From Alphaproteobacteria bacterium (lineage in GTDB: Bacteria > Pseudomonadota > Alphaproteobacteria > Rhodospirillales > Rhodospirillaceae), in assembly GCA_003250275.1 (NCBI GenBank), contig QKGW01000408.1, forward strand, positions 1-6,106: a stretch of DNA of 6,106 bases, read 5' to 3'. Under the pieces are notes generated by a model. That model saw only the letters and a program-made list of their open reading frames with translations. It was not told the origin of the DNA and searched no databases. Positions within the stretch are counted from its first letter, which is position 1. Every line of letters begins with the position of its first letter. Positions 6,057 through 6,106 of this stretch are shown piece after piece. The position numbers were made by a program, and so were the translations under genes.

Positions 6057-6068
6057 TCGGTCCGGCGT

Positions 6069-6094
6069 GAGAAATCGCGCGTCCCCATCCGTCT
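6069..6094 (+). promoter_or_regulatory. Candidate FecI-type ECF promoter for a downstream receptor gene
   Basis: GAGAAAT (6069-6075) and CGTCT (6090-6094) are 14 nt apart, just after the FecR stop. Promoters of iron-related ECF sigma factors typically combine a (G)GAAAT/TAAAT-like -35 with a CGT/GTC-like -10. This position, between fecR and the expected TonB-dependent receptor gene, is the usual one. The receptor itself lies outside the window, so the target is inferred. The spacing is slightly short compared with PvdS-type sites. Confidence 0.45.
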
Positions 6095-6106
6095 TGGTGG
6101 TTGATT

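Noticed and set aside
1..6106. tRNA or rRNA genes, CRISPR arrays, insertion sequences, phage genes
   Set aside because: None seen: no repeat-spacer pattern, transposase motifs or long terminal inverted repeats, and no cloverleaf-like sequence in the intergenic DNA.

Overview
The window looks like high-GC chromosomal DNA from an alphaproteobacterium. The PheS, L20 and L35 sequences resemble Rhodospirillales-type proteins, although I could not run a search to place it. It holds two divergent transcription units separated by about 275 bp (4060-4334).

Left part, minus strand (4059 down to 1): a translation operon in the order rpmI (L35), rplT (L20), pheS and pheT (the alpha and beta subunits of phenylalanyl-tRNA synthetase). 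pheS and pheT overlap by ATGA. A strong intrinsic terminator hairpin lies between rplT and pheS, only about 30 nt before the pheS start. That leaves no room for a separate pheS promoter after it, so it may act as an attenuator or partial terminator. pheT runs off the left edge. As given, its reading frame is broken near position 1227, where two bases appear to be missing from a highly conserved motif. Both halves are otherwise well conserved, so a sequencing or assembly error is the simplest explanation.

Right part, plus strand (about 4209 to the right edge): an iron-responsive cell-surface signalling unit. It contains a small cysteine-rich protein resembling DUF2218, a FecI-type ECF sigma factor, and a FecR-type membrane regulator that overlaps the sigma gene by ATGA. 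A sigma70-like promoter at 4209-4237 has a Fur-box-like palindrome in its spacer, and a stable GC-rich hairpin lies in the presumed 5' leader. Just after the FecR gene, the last 50 bp contain a motif resembling a FecI-type ECF promoter. It probably drives a TonB-dependent receptor gene beyond the window.

Likely logic of the right unit (inference): low iron relieves Fur and the sigma/anti-sigma pair is made. When the missing receptor binds its ferric ligand, the FecR C-terminal domain relays the signal and the sigma factor switches on the receptor gene. The least familiar features are the eight cysteines in the 96-residue DUF2218-like protein and a compact Cys/His cluster in the linker of the sigma factor. 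Neither is expected for these families, and both could reflect metal binding.
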